From: Limiplasma merdipullorum
Lineage (GTDB): Bacteria > Bacillota > Clostridia > Christensenellales > Aristaeellaceae
Length of the DNA: 8,444 bases
Direction: 5' to 3'
Assembly: GCA_018711955.1 (NCBI GenBank)
Contig: DVHQ01000286.1
Location: forward strand, 1-8,444
Shown here: positions 4,769 through 8,444 of the stretch, piece by piece
Layout: the number at the start of each line of letters is the position of its first letter
Numbering within the stretch: position 1 is the stretch's first letter
Position numbers and translations under genes: made by a program
The notes under the pieces: generated by a model
Told to the model about the DNA's origin: nothing
The model's database searches: none
Seen by the model: the letters and a program-made list of their open reading frames with translations, nothing else

Positions 4769-6496
4769 TTATCCCCTGTTGATTCTGCGAATGGTCTCAA
4801 GTGGGATTTTGGCCTCTCTTGTCTGTGTCAGAAGGCCGTTGGTTTCCGTGCCCACATCCGTAAGCTGTGTATAGCAGTAACCCTGCACGTCGGGAGCGTT
4901 CAGCAGCGCGCTGGTCAGCGCGCGGTACTTGTCCTCAAACGCTTTGGCATCGGCCGCCTCGCAGTAGCCCCAGGCATTGTCAGCCGCAGGTCCGGCTGCA
5001 TATTTGATGCCGCCATACTCCGATACGAGCACCGGTTCGCCACGATAGGAAAACCCACGGGCGTACAGGCTGTGCTTGCCGGGATGCAGCTTCAGAATCT
5101 GCTCCATATCCCTGTAACGGGCTGCCAGCAGCTCCGCGTCCGCCGTATAGTCATGCAGCGTCAGCAGGTCCCCGCCTGTGTGTTCCCAGCCGTCATTGCA
5201 AATCACGGGCCGCGTGGGGTCAAGCGAACGCGTCAGGTGGTACAGCGCCTGGCAATGGGCCTGCTGCGCCGGGTCCGTATGAATGGCGGGCACACCCCAG
5301 GATTCGTTCAGGGGAGTCCATGCCACAATACAGGGATGGTTGATATCCCTTAGTACCGCCTCCTGCCATTCCCGGTACAGACGGCATGCGGCATTGGGGG
5401 AATAAACGTATGCCGATCCTATCTCGCCCCAGACCAGCAGTCCCATCCGGTCGGCATGATAGAGAAAACGCGGATCCTCTACCTTTTGATGCTTTCTGAC
5501 GCCGTTGAAGCCCATTTGCTTGATGAGCTGAATATCCCTGATAAAGGCTTCGTCATCCGGTGCAGTCAGCAGGGAATCCGGCCAGTAGCCCTGATCCAGC
5601 ACCAGCTTTTGATAATACGGACGGTTGTTGAGCAGAAAAACACCGTCCTCTACAGATACCTTGCGCATTCCAAAGTAGGAGCGCACCCGGTCCAAAGTCT
5701 CTCCTTCCCGCTTTACGGTAAACAGCACATCAAACAGGCGAGGCCTTTCCGGCGTCCAGCACAGCTCCTCAAAGAAATCACATTGTTTGAGCGTATCCGG
5801 CGAATCCAGCGGAATGGCAAAAGATCCCGTCTGACCGGAGGCGTCATGAGAAAGGCGGACAACCTCCCGCCGGTCGAATGTGATAACGGTTTCCAGCGTG
5901 CAACCGGTTCCCTGGCTGAGGGTGTAATCGAAGCGAACTGCCCGCCGGTCAAACAACGGCGTAATGATACAGTTTTTCAGATAAAGCGGCTCCACGGCTT
6001 CCAGCCATACGCTCTGCCAGATTCCCGTTGTTCTGTCATAAAAGATACCGCCGGGTTTTTCCTTCCAATACTGTTTTCCACGCGGCATTTCCAGATCAAA
6101 CGGGTCGTCCTCCACCTCCACTTCAATCACAAAGCGTTCCTTTGAACGCAGAAGGGGCGTAATATCCGCGGAAAACGGCGTTTGTCCGCCCATGTGTGCG
6201 ACTACCAGCCGGCCGTCCACAAAGACGCGGCAGCTGTAATCTACTGCGCCAAAATGCAGCAGAAGATTATGCTCCCTCATTCTTTCAGGCAGCTCGACCG
6301 TGCGGCGGTAATACACGCGGTCGTGAAAGCCACGTTCTTCTATGCCGGAAAGCCTCGTTTCACAGGCAAAAGGGACCCTGATGACGCGATCAAATACAGG
6401 CGAATCAATTGAAAACTGCCATTCGCCATTGAGCGACAGCCAGTTTTCCCTTTCAAAATCAGGTCTTGGAAACTCGGAGCGCGGAATGGTATGCAA
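4769..6496 (-). CDS. Glycoside hydrolase family 2 (beta-galactosidase/beta-glucuronidase-like)
   Basis: This 575-residue enzyme of family GH2 lacks a signal peptide and is probably cytoplasmic. It hydrolyses a beta-linked sugar from oligosaccharides by a retaining mechanism. Domains in order are the jelly-roll sugar-binding domain (about 1-170, with LSLNGEWQFSID and TTGIWQSVWLE), an Ig-like beta-sandwich (about 175-275) and the TIM barrel (about 280-570). The acid/base is Glu398 in WTPLNESWG, and the nucleophile is Glu493 in VLVSEYGG. TQLTDVGTETNGLLT (543-557) closes the barrel. The NxKG motif that recognises the glucuronate carboxylate in true beta-glucuronidases is absent (TNGLLTQTREAK), so the substrate is uncertain and a galactoside or arabinoside is as likely. 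The start is TTG 6496, set by AGGAGG 9 bases upstream and by the family-typical N-terminus IPRxEFPRPDF. It lies 96 bp after another glycosidase-like gene on the same strand and is probably co-transcribed. Confidence 0.92.
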   Translation of the reverse strand: MHTIPRSEFPRPDFERENWLSLNGEWQFSIDSPVFDRVIRVPFACETRLSGIEERGFHDRVYYRRTVELPERMREHNLLLHFGAVDYSCRVFVDGRLVVAHMGGQTPFSADITPLLRSKERFVIEVEVEDDPFDLEMPRGKQYWKEKPGGIFYDRTTGIWQSVWLEAVEPLYLKNCIITPLFDRRAVRFDYTLSQGTGCTLETVITFDRREVVRLSHDASGQTGSFAIPLDSPDTLKQCDFFEELCWTPERPRLFDVLFTVKREGETLDRVRSYFGMRKVSVEDGVFLLNNRPYYQKLVLDQGYWPDSLLTAPDDEAFIRDIQLIKQMGFNGVRKHQKVEDPRFLYHADRMGLLVWGEIGSAYVYSPNAACRLYREWQEAVLRDINHPCIVAWTPLNESWGVPAIHTDPAQQAHCQALYHLTRSLDPTRPVICNDGWEHTGGDLLTLHDYTADAELLAARYRDMEQILKLHPGKHSLYARGFSYRGEPVLVSEYGGIKYAAGPAADNAWGYCEAADAKAFEDKYRALTSALLNAPDVQGYCYTQLTDVGTETNGLLTQTREAKIPLETIRRINRG

Positions 6497-6505
6497 CGCG
6501 GTTCT

Positions 6506-6511
6506 CCTCCT
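6506..6511 (-). promoter_or_regulatory. Ribosome binding site deciding the TTG start of the GH2 gene
   Basis: On the minus strand a full AGGAGG is followed after 9 bases by TTG (6496-6494). No ATG or GTG is available nearby in this frame, and translation from TTG gives the expected family N-terminus. Confidence 0.75.
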
Positions 6512-6550
6512 CTCAGATAACAGGATTCAGCCAGTCTGACAAATCACACG

Positions 6551-6580
6551 GGGGCAGGTCGTTTTTCAACGACCCGCCGC
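6551..6580 (-). other. GAAA-loop hairpin between the two glycosidase genes
   Basis: On the minus strand GGTCGTT-GAAA-AACGACC (6574-6557) is a perfect 7-bp stem with a GNRA-type tetraloop. It is extended by a G-U pair and three or more G-C pairs (GGCG/TGCC). No T run follows in either direction, so it is unlikely to be a full terminator. It could stabilise or divide the transcript between the upstream gene and the GH2 gene. Confidence 0.5.
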
Positions 6581-6592
6581 CCGCTGCCGCGC

Positions 6593-8443
6593 TCAGCGCA
6601 ACGCATCCCAGGATTCAATTCGGTCCAGCGCAACCTGACGGAAGGTGCCAGGCCAGTTGACCAGCCATTCCGACGATACAAATATGCGTTTGTCAGGTCT
6701 TCCCCAACGCGTGTGCCGCACGGATTCATCCTGACTGCCCGCGGGACGCACACGGTTATGGATAACCAGCGTGCCGTCAGAAATCAGCTGGATTCCATTA
6801 TACCACAGGGCGCGCGCGCGCTTCAGCCAGATGTCCTTGCCCGTAAGCTGCGCCAATTCAAGGTATTCCGGCACATAATACAGGCCATAGGGGTCCTGCG
6901 CGTTATGCGCAGCCGAGACAGAGGTGCCGCCATATGTGTCATAGCCGATTTTTTTGGCCATGGAATCCTCCGGGAAGCATACGGAATAATGCCACTGCCA
7001 GGTCGCCAGGTAATAGGCCACTTCCTCAGCCGCATCCACATAAGCGCGATCCCTGGTCAGATGGTAGCATTCCAGTGCCGATCGCAGCAGCGGTGCAGCG
7101 GATTCCTTGTCAATGCAATAGCTGTCCAGCGCTCCGGCGGTGGTAAAGCCGTTTTTCGCAAATTCCCCATAATAGAAGGCAAACGCCTTTAGCGCGCAAT
7201 CAGCATATTTCTGTTCGCCGGTAAGGGTATGAGCGTCCAGCAGAGGAAGGATCATGAAGGCTCCGACGCTGCCATGGGCGGCGTTGATCGAGCCATCCAT
7301 AAACCAGCTCTTGGCAAATTCGCCGCTGTCCAGCTGCGCGCGCAGGGCAAAATCGCAAATGCCCAGAGCCAGCTTTTCATATTCCGGGCGGGGAGTCCCC
7401 GCCTGTTCTGCCAGCCTGGCCGCCTTAAAAAAGTAGGTCGCCGCCGTGCCCAAATTACAGGCGTCCAGATCCACCGGTATGTCTCCGTTGATGATGGAAT
7501 CCAAATGGGCGGGGTCCGCCTGAAGCTTTACCAGCATGAGCCCGTTGGGTAGTGCCGCGTATCTGACCCATGAATCCAGTACGCTCAGCGCCTTGTCGCG
7601 CAGGTCCGCGTCTCCGGTTTTGATGTATTCTCTCAAAAGCACGCACGCAACAGACGCATTTTGGCCTACCCATCCGATTTCAAAGGTTCCTGACTGAACA
7701 AAGGCGGCTTTCGCGTCATCCCAGTGCATGCCGGAGGCAAATCCGGTAACGCCGTCAAAATTCTTTCGCCACAGCTGTCTGAAATACAACGTGTCCAGCT
7801 TCACCAGCTGTTCCGGCGTCTTCTCCATTTGCAGGGGTCGCTCGAAATAACGCCATGCAAAATCCAGCAGCTCATGATAGCCCTGTCGGGGCTGACGAAC
7901 CGCCGAGACCTTCAAAATTGCCTGAAAGCTCTGCCGGGGCGTCATGGTTCCCTGAAACGAGGGTTCCCAGCAGCGCTTAAACAGCACCTTCGGCCCCTCC
8001 TGCTCCGGCCAGAGCAGGCTCTGGCACGCCGCGTCTCCCTCTTTGGCAAGGCAGCCGCTCATGCCGCCCTCTTCCCCGCCAAACAGTCCCACCGCCCAGT
8101 GAGTGCCTTCCGCATAGGTGCACGCGGGAATTGCCACGCGGTGCCAGGCGTAGGTCCAGGGCTTCCCTCCGCATTCATATCCGGAATACTGCGCGCCGCT
8201 GCCCCAACCGTTTCCGTTATAGTTGACCGCGGGAACCTGCCAGTATGCGAGCGGCTCCTGCTGGACCAGCGTCATGCGCATCGTATCGACGGGAGCCGGG
8301 CTGCGCCGGGTCCAGCGCCATGCCCCCTCCTCCAACGGTTCAAAGATATCCTCACAATTTCCCTCACGGGGAATGACGATCACCTTATCCTGATCCCACA
8401 TCAAACGGTGTTCCTGTTCATCGGCAATCCATTGAAACGCCAT
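6593..8443 (-). CDS. Probable (alpha/alpha)6-barrel glycoside hydrolase, family not assigned (possibly 5'-partial)
   Basis: At least 616 residues, with the first visible ATG at the very edge of the window, so the true start may lie outside. Residues 1-180 are rich in beta-strand patterns and aromatic residues (NYNGNGWGSGAQYSG, WTYAWHRVAIP), like the N-terminal beta-sandwich of helical-barrel glycosidases. From about 210 to the end there are repeated helical pairs (FEIGWVGQNASVACVLLREY, LGTAATYFFKAARLAEQ, GSVGAFMILPLLDAHTLTG, APLLRSALECYHLTRD, YVPEYLELAQLTG), typical of six-hairpin toroids. Acidic candidates for catalysis include D240, D447 and E448 in ALDSYCIDKESA, and E494/D495. I cannot name the family; the GH88/GH105/GH127-type clans have comparable folds. 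The neighbouring GH2 enzyme downstream on the same strand suggests joint action on one glycan. TGA stop at 6595-6593; no signal peptide is visible. Confidence 0.75.
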   Translation of the reverse strand: MAFQWIADEQEHRLMWDQDKVIVIPREGNCEDIFEPLEEGAWRWTRRSPAPVDTMRMTLVQQEPLAYWQVPAVNYNGNGWGSGAQYSGYECGGKPWTYAWHRVAIPACTYAEGTHWAVGLFGGEEGGMSGCLAKEGDAACQSLLWPEQEGPKVLFKRCWEPSFQGTMTPRQSFQAILKVSAVRQPRQGYHELLDFAWRYFERPLQMEKTPEQLVKLDTLYFRQLWRKNFDGVTGFASGMHWDDAKAAFVQSGTFEIGWVGQNASVACVLLREYIKTGDADLRDKALSVLDSWVRYAALPNGLMLVKLQADPAHLDSIINGDIPVDLDACNLGTAATYFFKAARLAEQAGTPRPEYEKLALGICDFALRAQLDSGEFAKSWFMDGSINAAHGSVGAFMILPLLDAHTLTGEQKYADCALKAFAFYYGEFAKNGFTTAGALDSYCIDKESAAPLLRSALECYHLTRDRAYVDAAEEVAYYLATWQWHYSVCFPEDSMAKKIGYDTYGGTSVSAAHNAQDPYGLYYVPEYLELAQLTGKDIWLKRARALWYNGIQLISDGTLVIHNRVRPAGSQDESVRHTRWGRPDKRIFVSSEWLVNWPGTFRQVALDRIESWDALR

Positions 8444-8444
8444 G

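Noticed and set aside
4649..5353. Plus-strand 234-codon open frame
   Set aside because: Most of it is antisense to the GH2 gene; only its first codons belong to the IS3 remnant frame. It has no ribosome binding site and no family pattern.
5456..6145. Plus-strand 229-codon open frame
   Set aside because: Lies entirely opposite the GH2 coding sequence, whose catalytic motifs are intact; its residue pattern is that of an antisense shadow.
4769..6496. Naming the GH2 enzyme as a beta-glucuronidase
   Set aside because: The NxKG carboxylate-recognition motif of true glucuronidases is not present, so a specific substrate cannot be claimed.

Overview
The window looks like chromosomal DNA from a gut-type Firmicute of the class Clostridia (inference). 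GC content is moderately high, Shine-Dalgarno sites are strong, GTG and TTG starts occur, and the gene content (Crp-family regulator with divergent MATE pump, Fic and IS3 remnants, GH2 glycosidase operon) is typical of that group. No rRNA, tRNA or CRISPR array was found.

Left part (1-635): a gene graveyard on the minus strand. A fragment of an NlpC/P60-like protein runs off the left edge. It is followed by a Fic-family gene that has lost its N-terminal half and carries three in-frame stop codons, yet is still readable in a single frame.

Region 636-2681: a divergent regulator/transporter pair. A Crp/Fnr-type regulator (minus) and a MATE-family exporter (plus) share a short intergenic region. 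That region holds an 18-bp near-perfect palindrome in the geometry of a Crp site. Its centre is about 41.5 bp upstream of the predicted MATE start point and it overlaps the predicted regulator promoter. The simplest reading is that the regulator controls its own gene and the pump.

Region 2682-4030: the MATE unit ends at an intrinsic terminator. An independent promoter then drives an SLC13/ArsB-NhaD-type anion permease.

Region 4031-4768: about 740 bp without an intact gene. It holds a 50-codon open frame of unknown nature and 3' remnants of two different IS3-family elements pointing away from each other. Between them lies a 152-bp almost complete palindrome whose outer ends resemble IS256-family terminal repeats; this is a candidate MITE.

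Right part (4769-8444): a carbohydrate-degradation unit on the minus strand. A large protein that looks like an (alpha/alpha)6-barrel glycosidase of unassigned family (N-terminus cut or at the window edge) is followed, after 96 bp containing a GAAA-loop hairpin, by a GH2 glycosidase with both catalytic glutamates and a TTG start. They probably act on the same glycan. No obviously new defence or mobile system is visible. The best leads are the operator, the palindromic element and the unassigned glycosidase.
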